Position numbers and translations under genes: made by a program
Notes under the pieces: model-generated
What the model was told of the DNA's origin: nothing
The model's input: the letters and a program-made list of their open reading frames with translations, nothing else
Database searches by the model: none
Shown here: positions 30,847 to 44,100 of the stretch, piece after piece
How the letters are laid out: every line of letters starts with the position of its first letter
Numbering within the stretch: the stretch's first letter is position 1
Assembly: GCA_024362935.1 (NCBI GenBank)
Contig: JANCRA010000030.1
Location: 7,050,096-7,114,095 of the forward strand
DNA: 64,000 bases
Reading direction: 5' to 3'
Source of the DNA: Setophaga petechia
Taxonomy: Eukaryota > Chordata > Aves > Passeriformes > Parulidae

Positions 30847-33800
30847 CTACCTCAGGAAGGACCTCCTGCCAGTCCTGAAAAAGGCCTCAATCTGCTCCAG
30901 GGACCTGCCTTTGGTTTCAGGGACACAGCAGCCTGTGAATACGATGTTCCCAGCACTGATGACAGCGAAGAACAGGAAGGGCACCTCGAGGCCGAAGGCG
31001 TTCTAGAAAGGGGCAGAAAGCAGCTGTGAGCTGGTGCAGAGAGGGGCTGGGAGGGGCTGCTGGACACCCCCAGGCAGTACCCACCACCACTGGGAGGAAG
31101 AACTGGGTCAGGGTGAAGGCTGTCAGCCAGCTCACGAGCACACAGAGGCCGGAGGCAACCCCACGGGCTTTGAGAGGGAGGATCTCCGACATCAGCAGCC
31201 AAGTGATGGGGCCCCAGCCCATGGCATAACCTGCAGGGAGGAGGGGAGGGGGGTCAGGCCTTGAAGGTCACTGAGGAGTGCAGAAGAACCCTGAGCAATC
31301 ATTATCCCTCCCATTTGTGTCATTCCTCATGCCACCTTTCTTGCTCTTCCAGGGACATCTGCCTTCCTTCCCCCTCCAACCCCAATCTTCTTGCTCCACA
31401 TCACCCTGCCTTGGATGAGAAACTGGTGACCAGTCCTGTGCTCTGTGCACCTACCCATGATGAAGAACATGGTTGCCAGGAGGGGGATGAGGGTGATGTA
31501 GTTTGTTGGCTCAGCAGGGAGGTTGGCAGAGCTCGCCAGGGTGGTGTTGGCCACGGTGCCGTTGTGAGAAGCTGGCTCAAAGTGGATGTAGAGCCCCATG
31601 GTCAGGTTGGAGACCAACATGACACCAGCTGTGGAGAGAGTCAGCAGCACAGTGAGAAGGAGGGGTGAGTGATTCCCTGGAATGCCCCTGCTGACGAGCT
31701 GAACCACGACCAAAAGAAAGAGACCTCCCTGCCTCCCTTCCTGAGCCCTCTAGGGCTGAAATTTCCACTCCTGCACACTTGCAGAGCTCCTGAAAATCCT
31801 TCAATAGGATTGAAGACAGTGGGAGAAGTGGAGAGAGCCACACCTGACACAAACAGGAGAATCTTCCTGCCAGCTTTGTCCATGGACACAGCAGCGATGG
31901 CCACCGCGGACAGACGCACCAGGCCCACCAGAGCTGCATCATACTCTGCTTTCTGCAAAAAACCCATGGGGAAACTGAGCTGGGGCAAGGGACAAGTGCC
32001 TGCAGCTGCTGATGGCTTGGCCAAGGCTGTTATCCCAGTAGGAGACAGGAGATGACGAGCCTGAACTCAGAGGAGGAGCAGGGACACAGTGGGACCAGTC
32101 CTGCTCCCCATCCTCCCTCAGCCTTTTGCAGGGCAGGTCCTTCAAAAAAGGGTTTTATGTCTGTAGGGAAGTGGGAGCATTGGGCAACCCTCAGTGAAGG
32201 CCCAGGCAGCCTGAGCAGGAGCTGAAGGCCAGGGCTCACCAGGATGACAGATGTTTTCTTGAATATTGGCTGCAGGTACACGAGGATGCAGGTGACCCCC
32301 GAGAGCTGCTGCAGGAACCTCATCAGCCCCGAAATCAGGATGGGCTTGTACAGGAAGGGGTCCTTGAGCTCAGCACAGGAAACCCTACGGCTCTGAGGGG
32401 CACAAAGGCAGAAACACAAAGTGAGAACCTCTGGGAGCCATGTGGCATCCAGAGGGTGGCTCAGGAGTTGCTCAGGGGATGGATTTTGTAGTTTTCATGT
32501 TACATTTCCCTGTGCTGAGCTTCCTCACCTGCTTCCTCACGCTGTCCTTGATCTGCTCATACTCCCGGGCATAATCTGTGTCCTCACCCCTCAGCCAGCA
32601 CAGGGAGCCCAGGGCCTCCTCCTCCTTGCCCTGGGAGAGCAGGAACCGGGGCGAGTTGGGCATGAAGCAGAGCAGGAGGACCATGGCAAGCACCGGCACC
32701 TCCCCGGCCACGGCCAGCCAACGCCAGTCCAGGACCAGCCCTGCCAGAGCAGCACAGTTAGGGGACAACCACTCAGGAATGGGTCTTGCCTCTACCTGGG
32801 CATCCCAATCATTTCATTTAATAAACCTAGCAGGAAAAATAGTAATAATAAAAAAAAGTATTTCAAAGGTATTCTCTCCTATTACAGTAGCAATTCCAGC
32901 AGTATGATATGGGGAAATTCCAGCAAATCTGAGAGTATCCAGCAAGATCCTGCTGGCAACCAGGGCAGGTGATGCACAGAGATATCATTGTGTGCTGCCC
33001 TTGAGCCCTGGCAAAACCTCATCAGGACCTGGATCTGTGGGCACAGCGATGGCCACAGGTCCATGTGGGCTATGGGTTCATCCCTCAGAGCACACACACC
33101 AGGGCAAGGGGCATGAAGGACCTGTCCAGCCCCCTCAGGTTGTTTGTTCCCCCTCCCCAGAGTGTTGCCCTGGCCACTGGGACACCACAGAGATACTTAC
33201 CCAGAGCGTACAGGACGAGGGAGCCCAGCACTGCCATGATCTGGGGACAGGCACCCAGCATCCCCCTGACCCCAGGGTGGGAGATCTCTGAGATGTAAAC
33301 CTGCACAGGGACAGCACACACTGCACAGAGCTGCAACATCCCCTTGTCACACCCTGCTCCTGCCCTCTGTCACCTCACAGTCACAACCTGTGACCAGAGG
33401 AAACCCAAATTGCTGGGGAATTGCCCTCTCGGTGTGAGGACTTGATGGGTCCCGCCGCTTCAGGCCAGAGGAGAGGACAGCCTGGCCAGCAGCACCACTT
33501 CCCTCCTCCCCCCGGTGTGGGAGAAGTGCTCCAGTGGCTCCGTTACTGGAAAGAGGTGCCCTGGTGTTACTCAACCCCTGCCTTCCCCTCTGTGTGAAAC
33601 ACGAGCCTGCTGTTCGGGAGGAAATAACTGCTGGGAGGAGCAGCGGCTGAGGACCTGCCTTGTCTTTTCCTGCAGGCGAGGAAATCCAGCCCCAACAGCG
33701 GGTACACCCTCCCCAGCCCTGGTGCTGCATCCTCCCCATCCCCGCTCGCCCAGACACAGCCCTGGGGCTCTGCTGGTGCCTCCAAAAAGCAGCGAGGAGC

Positions 33801-35498
33801 CCCAGCATCATCCCCCGGGTCATCCAGGGCACCACAGCCCCTGCTGCCCTGCAACCCCCTGCCCATCCTACAGCACCTCCTGCCCATCCACAGCACCTCC
33901 TGCCCATCCACAGCACCTGCTACCCTGCATTCCCCTGCCCATCCACAGCACCTCCTGCCCATCCACAGCACCCCCAGCCCATCCACAGCACCTCCTGCCC
34001 TGCATTCCCCTGCCCATCCACAGCACCTCCTGCCCATCCACAGCACCTGCTACCCTGCATTCCCCTGCCCATCCACAGCACCCCCAGCCCATCCACAGCA
34101 CCTCCTGCCCTGCATTCCCCTGCCCATCCACAGCACCTCCTGCCCATCCACAGCACCTCCTGCCCTGCATTCCTCTGCCCATCCACAGCACCTCCTGCCC
34201 ATCCACAGCACCTCCTGCCCATCCACAGCCCCTCCTGCCCCACATTCCCCCGGCACATTACTGGGATGGAGGCGGAGGTCACTCCGCCGGCGTAGCCCGT
34301 CAGCACCCGGCCCAGCAGCAGCATCCAGAGGCCCTGGGCTCCTGCCAGCAGCGCGTATCCCAGCGCCGAGGGCAGAGCCGAGAACATGATGCTCAGCTTG
34401 CGGCCCAGGCAGTCGTTGAGCAGCATCGTGCTGAGCCCGCCCGCCGCCGCTCCCAGCGTGAACACCGACTGTGGGGCATGCGGAAAGAGGGGCTGAGTGA
34501 GCCTGGCATCCCCCCCGGGCATCCCTGCCTCTGCCCCATCCTGCCCCCCAGCTCCTTATAACCCCTCCTGTGTGAGCCTGGCATCCCCCGGCTCTGCCCC
34601 ACCCTGGCAGAGATAACCCCGCTCCTTACCCTGAACCAGGGCACTGTGTGAGCCTGGCATCCCCCCCGGGCACCCCCCGGCTCTGCCCCATCCCGCTCCC
34701 CAGCTCCTTACCCCGAACCAGGGCGCTGTGTGCTGGTCCAGCCTCAGCGCAGGGCTGGGATGAGCCTCCAGGGCAGGGATGACGGGGGAGGGATAAACCA
34801 GGGCGAAGCCGAAGCTGAAGTTGCCCAGGACAGCGGCAAACACAGCCAGGTAGAGCCGCTTGTTGTGGAGGCTCCTGGGGGACGCACGGAGAGACAGGGA
34901 TGTGTTGGGTGCAGCAAAAACTCAAACCCTGCTTCCCCCAGCCTCTGCCGAGGCTCTGGTGACACCCACGGAGGGATTTTCCTGTGGAATGGCTCTGCAC
35001 AGCCTCAGGCTGGTGGAGTTTCTCTATGTTAGTGCTTCTCTCTGTGCCAGGCAGTTTTCAGGGGGTTCAACAAAGTGAGAAAAGCAGAGGCTGGAGCTGG
35101 GTGGTACCATGGACCCAGTGGCAGCCTGTTCATCCCAGCAGAGCAAAGAAAAGGTTCTTTCAAAGCCCCCGTGCCCCCAGCAGGACCTCTTGCCCCCATA
35201 AGAGTCACACAAACCCATCAGGCTGCCAAGTGGGCTCATCTAGCCACACTGGGCAGGATGAGATCCCGTCCCAAAGCAGCTCAGCAATGGCAGGAATTTG
35301 GAACAGCTCTTCCCTCAGCTCCTCCCAGCCCACTGCCCTCGGGATGGGGGGCACAGCCCAACCTCTGCCCACCCTGCGGCCCCAGCCTGCTCCTCACCTC
35401 AGGTACTCCTTGTCGAGCCTCCTGGCAGTGCCCTCGGGGAAGGTGTGGTACGAGGAGCTCTTTTTCCTCACCAGGGGCTCTCGGTCCCTGCTCTCCAT
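30847..35498 (-). CDS. SLC2A6: SLC2A6 (GLUT6), class III facilitative sugar transporter
   Basis: Twelve-pass major facilitator of the GLUT family, largely intracellular in mammals. Ten coding exons, 5' to 3': 35498-35398, 34874-34712, 34468-34262, 33300-33201, 32740-32529, 32392-32240, 31952-31844, 31628-31455, 31230-31085, 31002-30847. All have GT/AG borders and matching phases, and total 1521 nt (506 aa plus stop; human 507). Family marks: [14 protein letters not shown] (loop 2-3 GRK), PNSPRFLL (PESPR-type), [34 protein letters not shown] and [13 protein letters not shown]. Loop 9 carries sequons NGT and NTT, fitting the glycosylated loop 9 of class III GLUTs. Start chosen at the ATG in GGCCATGG context. 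The donor of exon 9 is set at 31084 (gtgggt) because only that keeps the frame into AFGLEVPF. Confidence 0.97.
33855..34248. repeat. 20/33-bp minisatellite in SLC2A6 intron 3
   Basis: About 390 bp of tandem units built on TGCCCATCCACAGCACCTCC (20 bp), interspersed with a longer form that adds TGCCCTGCATTCCC. About 18 copies of the core are present. The array ends only about a dozen bases from the splice donor of SLC2A6 exon 3 (donor GT at 34261-34260 on the minus strand). Confidence 0.95.
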
Positions 35499-35640
35499 GG
35501 CCGTGCAGGGCTCTGCTGCTGCTGCTGCTGCTCTTGGGGCGGATGCTGGGGCTGCCCAGGGGAAGGGGAAGAAGAAGCAGCTGAAAGCGAAAGGGGAGAG
35601 GCTGCCTGACGTTGCCTAATCACAGAAATCTGTGCCTTGT
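35499..35640 (-). promoter_or_regulatory. SLC2A6: Presumed SLC2A6 5' UTR/promoter with CAG run
   Basis: Region immediately upstream of the SLC2A6 ATG. It contains seven CTG units on the plus strand (35512-35533), i.e. CAG/AGC on the transcript strand. No TATA box was seen; the transcription start cannot be placed from sequence. Confidence 0.4.
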
Positions 35641-38600
35641 GGGCTTACACCCAGCTGCCCCTCAGCAGGAAACTGGGGGGGCCAGAAAACCAGCAGGAGG
35701 AGAGCCACGGGGTGACAGTGACGGTGACAGAGATGCCCTGTAGTCTTCACCCTGCCCAGCCCCACTGACACCAACTCCTCCCACTGCAGGGATGGTCCTC
35801 ACAGAGCTGGGTTCACCAACAGAAACGTCCCCTTGGTAAGGCCACGTTTCTCCCATTGAGGAACAGGTACCAGTCAGACCAGCCCAGTGTTGTAGTTGGC
35901 CCAGTGCTGCCTCTGTTTACAGGGGAAAATTCCATCTGTAGGAGCCTCCAGAGCCACCCTGGGAAGGGGTTTCGAGTGTAGAACAGAGGTGGGGAAGAGG
36001 CAGGAGAGGAAAGCAGAGGGAGGTGAACATGGGGTGGGCACAAGGAGCAGGGGATGGGGATGAAGGGCAGTGATGAGGATGGAAATGGGAGAGCAGCATC
36101 TCTGCCATAATAGGGGGGCCCAGGCTGCCCATGGGTGGATTTGCCCTCTCACCATGCTCCCCTCAGCCCCTCAGGGCTTTGTGGACATTGTTGTGTTGGG
36201 ACATCTGCACGTCCAAACTCACGCTGTAGGAAAGGGCTTAGTCTCTCTTGCTAGCTCTGAACCCAGAGCCACTTGGATTTAATTAGCAAAGGCTCTATTT
36301 CCCCAAACTACCACAGTGCTCCTCTTGTTTCCATCATTCCCCTTGGCCCCTGGTGCTTTTTGGAACACATGGATGGTTTCTGCACCCCCAAGCCCGTGTG
36401 GGGGCTGCAGTGACCCCTCAGGAGCTGCTGTGTCTTCCCTCTGTGCAAGCTGGTTCTGCTTCTGCAGCCACCAAGAGCTGCCTTGTCTGTCTGATCCTGC
36501 AGGGGATTTACAGCTGACTCAGGCACTCGGGGCTCTGATTTCCCCAAAGGAAGAAAGGTCATGGATTGGTGGGACAGAGGGGTGGGCAGGACAGCTCATC
36601 CAAAGATTTTTCAGCTCTGTGTTGGTCTGAGCAGGGAGGTCACAACAGACCTGGAGCTGGTCCCTGTGCCCTTCCATCAGCAGGCACCAGCAGTTTCCTC
36701 CCTTGCTTGCACTTTGCTCCATGAATTTGGGCTGGCTTCCACTACATGATTTTGCAGCATCCGTCCCTGAAACGCAGAGGGTTCTCCAGTTTCTGTGCAG
36801 ATTTGTCAACTGCTTCAAGCAGGAAATTACTTTGTGTCTTGAAAACCCTCCAAGCACCTGTAACTCTGGGAAGGGAGCAGCTCGGGGGGAGCTGCTGTCT
36901 GTGCTGCTCTTGGCTCAGGGCTCAGCCCCTGGGCTGGTCTGTCCCTGAGTGTCCCCTGAGGGAAGGGGTCCCTCGGGTGTGGTGGAACAACTCCTTGCAC
37001 CACATCCTCCCTCTGCTCAGTCTTTTTTTTTTCTTTTCTAAAAGTGCATTTTTGGTAAGGAATAAAGGATCCACCACCTTGCCCCAGATCTCCATGACCT
37101 GCTGTGGGTCCCTCCAAGCCAGACAAGGGGTGGGTGAGGTGAGGTGAGAGCAGACTCAGTGGCAGGGCTGTCTCTGGTGGGCTGTGCTTGGCCATCCTCA
37201 CATGGCAGTGGTTCCTGCTCATCTGCAGCCAATACCAGCTCCAGGGTGGACTGGGGAGGGCTGAGGTGCCCACTTTGGCAAAGCAGAGCAACCCCTGGCT
37301 GATTAAAGGGCAATCTGGTTTTGTTGAGAGCTGTTGGCTGCCTCGGCTCAGTGATGCATTGCTCCAGCTCCCCAGGACCTTCCTCCCCCCCAACAGCTGG
37401 GAGATAGATCACGAACATATGCAAAAAAATAACCAGCATCAAAGCCACTTGGCAACTCAGCTAACCCAATTCATAAATTAATTTCTATCCCTCTTGTAAG
37501 GGAGAAATCAGTCACTCCTCAGGGCTATCCATCTCTATCGCTCATCTGGCCACATCCTTTCATAAATCTTGCTGTGAGTCTGAGCTGGTGAGTGCTGGAT
37601 CAGGATGGAAGAACGCCTGGTGTCTGTGCTGGGCTGGGGCAGCCCCAGGGCTGGTTTGCCCTGGGCTGGAGCAGGGATGGTTCTCTCTGCATCCCCCACA
37701 TCCTGAGGCTGGAGCAGAGCTGGGGTTTTGCAGCATGGTGCTGCTTCATGGGTGATTTTGGGTAGTGTGGTTCCTGTTGAGGAGCCATCAGGGTGGTGCA
37801 GAGGTGAAGTGATGAAATATTTCCTTGCATATGAGCGTGTACTGGGTTGGCAGAGCCATGCAGGAGGTGGCTGGTGGCTGCTGGGGAGACGTGGGGAGAA
37901 GGTGGGTGCTTGCTGGGGTCTGGCCTGGTGTTGGATATGTTGGATACACCCCTGGGAGGTGCAGCTGGGGGACTCCCAGCTCAGGAAGCAGCTCCAGCTG
38001 CTCCTCCCACAGCTTTCCAAAACCCCACAGCTTTGGAAAATAATGTCTGCACCCCCAGCTCCCCGTGGGCACCAGCACCTGGAACCCAGGGTAGCTTTTC
38101 CAACCAGGCAGACAGAGCTCAGCTCTTCCCTGGCTGAATCCCTCACCCCACTCCCCCCTCAGAGCAGAAAATCAGCACCTTTCAGGCTGCCATCTGTTTA
38201 TTTGGTCGGACTCTGAACTTGCTGAAACGTCTCTCGATGGATGAAGGAACGCAGAGTAGAAGAGCAGAGCCTGGCAGGCTGCATGGTGAGTGGAAAATAA
38301 GTTTTTTTGGGGCTTCTTGGAGTTTGAAGGCCTGATGATGGATGTGCATGAGAAGGATGGTAATGGCTTTGTGAGTATCCAAACTCAGAGCAGAGGAATA
38401 ACTCTGCCTGATAGACTGAGAAATGTGTGTGGGACAGGATCCTCTCCGCTCCAACACGGAGCTGAATGATGGAGTGCTGCAGGTTTTGGGAAGGGAGGCT
38501 GGCATGGGCTGCCTGTATTGGAAAAAAGGTGCAAATAGCTTGGAAATCCTATTAAATCTTTGCTGTGAATGCATTGGAAAAAGCTGCATCTTGCCTCGGA

Positions 38601-40620
38601 ATGAGGCTGGAGGAGCTTGCAGTGATCTGAGAGGGACTCGCTGTGGTTCAGACCTGCTGGGCAGGGCTGGTGCTCCCTGTGCCTCCTGGCTTCCCTTTCC
38701 CTGCCTTCCCACTCTGCTCCCAGTGTCCAGACCTACTGACAAAAGTGATGGGTTGATGTGGAAATTTTGTGGGGATAAATATTTGCCTGTCAGCAGGGCC
38801 GGGTCCGTGTGTGATTTCTCATGTGCCATTTGGAAATGACATTTCCAAACAAAACTAGAATTTCCCATTGAGGTTATCTGGGGTTTTTTGTTGTTTATAA
38901 GTTGGTTGAATTTGAGGGATTTCCTTGTTGCCATGCAAATGGAAGAGTTGTTCATGTCCCCATGCTTGGAGTGAGGGGTTTTAGTGTCCCACTTCCAACC
39001 TGGCTACCCGAGGAGCTGGGATGAGCTGGAAGATGTGTGTGTGCCCTTCAGTGGGTGGGGAATGCACCAAAATTGGGATATTTTAACCTGCTTGGGGGAC
39101 TTTTTTTGATGTCATATAAAATCTCACAACCCACAAATTCCACTGGCTGTGAGTACAAGTGAAACTGGGACAGTGCATAAAAAGGGGACGTGGGGAAAGG
39201 TTCTGGGTTTCCAGCCCTTCCTGTGCCAAGTGGTGACTTTGTCACTCACTGTGACTTCTGTGGCAGCTCTGGGTGTGAGCAGTGTCAGAGCAGGACATTC
39301 TTCTGGATCCTGAGTGTCCCCAGGGCTGTGGTGGCCCCTGAGAGAGACAGGGATCCCTGGATGTCCCTTGCTCCCCTTGGATCTGTCCTGCCTTGCCTGG
39401 ATGCTGTGGTGGGGTCACCTGTGCAGTGACAAGCACAGGGCTGGCTGTCCCCAGGGACACTGAGCTTTTGGATTTTTCCCAAAATCCAGTGCTGGGATGT
39501 GGCTGCTTCCAGCTGGGATGGGCCCTGGTGGCTCTCAGTGCCCTGGTGCTGAGCCAGGACAGGGTTTGGGTGCTGGGTGAGACCTTGGAGAGCACAGGGC
39601 TGCACATCCATGGGGATCCCTGCAGGGAAGTCTCCAGGGCAGGCCTGAGAGGCTGATGGTGGCCTTGGGATGAGGATTCAGCCCACATCAGGATGCAGCC
39701 ACAGGGGCTAAAAATTGAATTTTAAGAACAAATGGAGGAAATAGCCTGCACATCCAGAGGTACCAGCAAGGTTTTTGACACCATGTGTTTGCTAGCAGGT
39801 GGCAGGATAAATAAAATTATTTGAAGAAGAATTTTAAGTACACTTTTTTTTTGTTTGTTTTTTTCTGTGTCCCTTTGTAGCTGCTGGGCCAGGCTTTGGA
39901 GCAGTGCCTGTTGTGATGCCACAACCTGAATTTTTTGGATCCCCCTTCCCTTGCCCACTTCTGCTGGGTATTTTGAAGTAGAAATTATTTTTTCTTTGAT
40001 GGAAAGGACTGGATTTCTTTACACTTGGGACAAAAATTCTCCCCCCTAAATTCCTGAGAGCTGCTGCCTGCTCCTTCTTTGGCTCTGTGTGGGTTTTGCC
40101 TGTTTAATATGATTTAAAAAAAAAAAAAGAGGAAAACAAAACATATCATTTCCTTACTTTAATGTGAGCCAATTATGGCTTGCAGGCTGTTAACTTCATC
40201 ACCACTTCTTCCAGCAAAGCCCTTGGTAAAATAAACCACAGCAGAGCTGCCTTCCCTGGACCTGCTGTCCATCACAGCCTGGAGCCACAGCATTTTATCC
40301 ATCCCCACTGGCTGGAAAAAAAACCCCAGTGGCTCTGTCCCACACATGCCCACTAAAATATCCCAGCACTTGTTGTACATCTGCTGAGGGACACCAACTG
40401 GAAAGGAGATTAGGGCTCAGACTGGCTGGGCTGTCTGCCCCTCCTAATGAGGAACACATTGGAGCCTGCCCGCCGCTCCAAATGGCAAAATCAGGAGGGC
40501 TTGGGAGGCTGCAGGGTGCCAGGGTGTGGGACAGAGGGACTGGAGGGTGCCAGCAGCCAGGGAGAGCCCACAGGGGCTGTGTGGGGTGTGAGACCAGGGG
40601 ACAGTGACAGCTGGGGACAC
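35641..40620. other. Intergenic region, no gene recognised
   Basis: GC-moderate sequence upstream of SLC2A6. Reading frames on both strands are short and resemble no protein I know. No intact mobile element was recognised. Confidence 0.5.
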
Positions 40621-40649
40621 CTGAGGTGCTGAGGGGCTGGCCCAGGGTG

Positions 40650-41132
40650 CCAGGGATGCTGTCTGTGCTGTCCCAGGAATGCTGTCTGTGCTGTCCCCAT
40701 GGATGCTGTCTGTGCTGTCCCCATGGATGCTCTGTGTGCTGTCCCCAGGGATGCTCTGTGTGCTGTCCCCAGGGATGCTGTCTGTGCTATCCCAGGGATG
40801 CTGTCTGTGCTGTCCCCAGGGATGCTGTCTGTGCTGTCCCCAGGGATGCTGTCTGTGCTGTCCCCATGGATGCTCTGTGTGCTGTCCCCAGGGATGCTGT
40901 CTGTGCTATCCCAGGGATGCTGTCTGTGCTGTCCCCAGGGATGCTCTGTGTGCTGTCCCCAGGGATGCTGTCTGTGCTGTCCCCAGGGATGCTCTGTGTG
41001 CTGTCCCCAGGGATGCTGTCTGTGCTGTCCCCAGGGATGCTGTCTGTGCTGTCCCCATGGATGCTCTGTGTGCTGTCCCCAGGGATGCTGTCTGTGCTGT
41101 CCCCATGGATGCTGTCTGTGCTGTCCCCAGGG
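40650..41132. repeat. 24-bp minisatellite
   Basis: About 480 bp, some 20 copies of a 24-bp unit CTGTCCCCAGGGATGCTGTC plus TGTG, with two main variants (GCTGTCTGTG versus GCTCTGTGTG) and CCATGG/CCAGGG alternation. Because 24 is a multiple of three and the unit has no stop in several frames, long spurious open frames exist on both strands. Confidence 0.97.
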
Positions 41133-44100
41133 TTCTCCTGTCCCTGCTCTGTCCTGCCCACCATCCCCAGGCACACCTTGGGGCAGGTCTGACCCCTCCA
41201 ACTTGGGCACAGCTGGCTCAGGGAACTGGAGCTGGGTGGGTCCCAGACCTGGTGCAATCCCACACCCTGTGGGACACATTTTGTGTGGTGTCCCCAGCTG
41301 CTTTGCCTTGGGAAGAAAAATGCTCTTGGCATTCAGAAGCCTGTCAGGACCATCCCCAGCACCAGGGGCAGGGTTCCTGCTTTTCCCACCTTTATCCACA
41401 GCCATTTCCATGGAGTTTTGCACTGGGACCCACAGACCCTGCGCCCCTTTGCTGGTGACTGCATCCCCATCTCCTGAATTGTTCCATCCCCCTGAATTGT
41501 TCCATCCCCTGGCTGGGATCCAGGGTGGGAATGTTAATTTATTTTTATTTATTTTGTGGCTAATTTGGGATTTTGGGCAGAACTGATACTGCCTTCTCCC
41601 TCTGCTGCAGCATCCTATAAAAAGGCCAAGATGAGCTGGGATTCCCATACAAGGATCAGTGGGAGGCAGCTGCATCCTCAAAGCAGAGGAATCAGGAGAT
41701 TCTGATAAGCCCATTTTTATAGGCACCTTTTAACCTGTTTATCCTGCTGTCAGAAAATCTCGTGGTTGGATTTTGGAGTGAAAGCAGAGACTTGAAAGCA
41801 CATTTCTGCCCCGCTGCAGATCTGTAAATAGGATAATCTTGTTACAGCCACCTGTTAGTCCTGCAGTGACCCTTGAGGATTTCTGGGCAGATATTACATT
41901 ATTTTAATGGCATAACAGTGTCCTGTCCTGTGATCCTGGCTTGTCCCCAAGACACCAGCCCTCAATTGCTTTCCCATTCGATATCACTGAAAGTGACACT
42001 AAATATCTTCAATTAAACCAAAGTGGATTGGAGGTTTTGGAAGCTCATGGTGCACCAGGATTTTATTCAGGGGCCTACATACATTAGAAAAATCCTCAGG
42101 CACCTTCACAACTTTGAGTTTCTCTCAATTTTGTGACTGATTAGAGGAGAAAAAAACCCAAAACCATGTCCTTGCCAAGGATGTTAACTCAGACCTATGT
42201 GCCCATGCCATGGAGCTCCTTTCCCTTCCCACCTGCTTTGCTGCAGCTCCTTTGGGATGCTGTCCCTGCACTTTTAAACCCCACAGGCCTCCTGTCCCCT
42301 GCAGCCCCTGAACTCTCAGTCACCCAGCAGGTAGGGCTGACCCCAAAATTCATTTCCCTTGGGAAAGCCTCCTAAGCCCCTTGCACATCCCACTGCCCCC
42401 CGGGTCCCTGACAGGTGAGCCAGGCCTTGCAGGAGGATGGGATGCGAAAATCCAGCAGCAGGGATGGCAGGTGTCACCCCTCCTCTGTCCCTGTCCCCTC
42501 CCGGGAGCTCCCTGGAGCTTTTGGGTGTTTGCAGCCCCTGGGGCTGTGCCCATGTCTGGAGGAGCTCATGTGAAAGCCATTAAGGAGCGTAAGGAAAGGG
42601 AGCACGACGGTTGGGAATGGTTTTGTTTGGGTTTCTGAAACGTGCGCATGAAAACACTGTGTGGTTTTCTGACAAATTTGAACCAGCGCTGCTCAATCCG
42701 CTCCAGCGCTGCTACTGTTGATCTTGCAGACTGTAAAGCATTTATTGGAGCTGCTTGAGGCGAACTTAAGCATCTGTGGAATAACAAGTCCAGGAAGTAA
42801 TTGCATCCACAAGGAAAATATTTTTATGTATAATTCAGTGACCCATTTTATAAACATTGCGGTTCCACCTTGGACTTTTTTTTTTTTAATCGTTTTTTTT
42901 TTTCCTTTTTTTTTTTTTCACCCACAGCCTTTCCTCTCCCTGGGTCTGGGTTTGGTGATCCAGGTGGGGCTGTGTTTAGTGGCTCTGTGGTGAGGGTTTG
43001 GTGTGGCATGGGGTGGGAATTAGAGGGGAAAACCCTGGTGCTGCAGGGAGATGAGGGTCCAGCTCTGAAGGTGGCACCATGGTGGGGTGCTCCAGGGAGG
43101 CAGAGACAGCGTGGATTGCTCCTGCTGGGCTTGGCAGGCACTGAGGAATTGTTTCGTGGCAAAAGCTTTTCTTTCTTCCTTAGCAAACCAGTTTTACGAG
43201 AAGATGAGTCACTTCCAGCCTGGGTGGCACAGTGCTCGCACGGGTCTGGGGACCTGGGGACTCCATGGCCTCTCTTTTGGGGTTTTAGGCTTTAATTTCC
43301 AGTAGAAATTCCAGTAGAAATTCAGCTCTGTTTGCTCTGACAGCACAGGTGGGAGCTGGAAGGAGCTGCCTCACAAAGACCTTTGTACCCTACCTGTCCC
43401 CTGACAGCCTGGGCATAGCACTGGATACTGGTGTTTAAATCGGTGGCAACTTGGAAATAGATTTGCTCTGACAGAACAAAGTTATAAAAAGGTAAAACTG
43501 CAAAACACTGTGTTAAAATTACACTAAAGTTTTGTAGGGTTAATATTGGCACCTTACCCAGGGCAGAGCTGCCCCTCCTGGGGAGTGAGGGATTGATGGC
43601 CTGGGATCTTGCTTCCCCTTTTCCTGCCATGGATTTGTTGGCATCTTTCCCTTTTGGAAGGAATGAAATTTGACTCAAACTGAGTGGTGAAAGGCCCGTG
43701 GCTGCTGTGCCATAGGACCAGTGGCATCTCCAGTGTCCCCATCCTTGCTGTGGCACCGTGGGGATGTGACTGACCCCCTGTCAGTGCCTGTGCTGCTGGG
43801 ATGGACCCACCACCTCCATCCCAGCTCCTGTCCCTCTCTCTGTCCCTCAGCACTGGGCATGGCTCAAACAAAGCCTGGCAGGGCTGAAATCAGAGGGTGA
43901 AGCTCAAGTATGAGGTGCCAGGCTGAGCCTCTCTTACTTTTCCCATTGCCCCCAAACTGCTCTGTCCTGCCCAGGGAGCAGCAATGCCAAGGGCAGCCAC
44001 AGCCCCAGGGCCAGGCCTCGCTCCAGGAGGGAGAAGAAAACAAAACAAAACAGGCTTGGAAGTAAATATTATCTGAATATAGAGGAACGCGATGTTTCTT

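Noticed and set aside
33515..34561. 348-codon plus-strand Pro/His/Ser-rich reading frame
   Set aside because: It is antisense to SLC2A6 exon 3 and the intron 3 minisatellite; the composition is that of the repeat.
40491..41726. 411-codon minus-strand reading frame and 295-, 259- and 188-codon plus-strand frames
   Set aside because: They are open only because they cross a 24-bp minisatellite whose period is a multiple of three. No splice, start or homology support.
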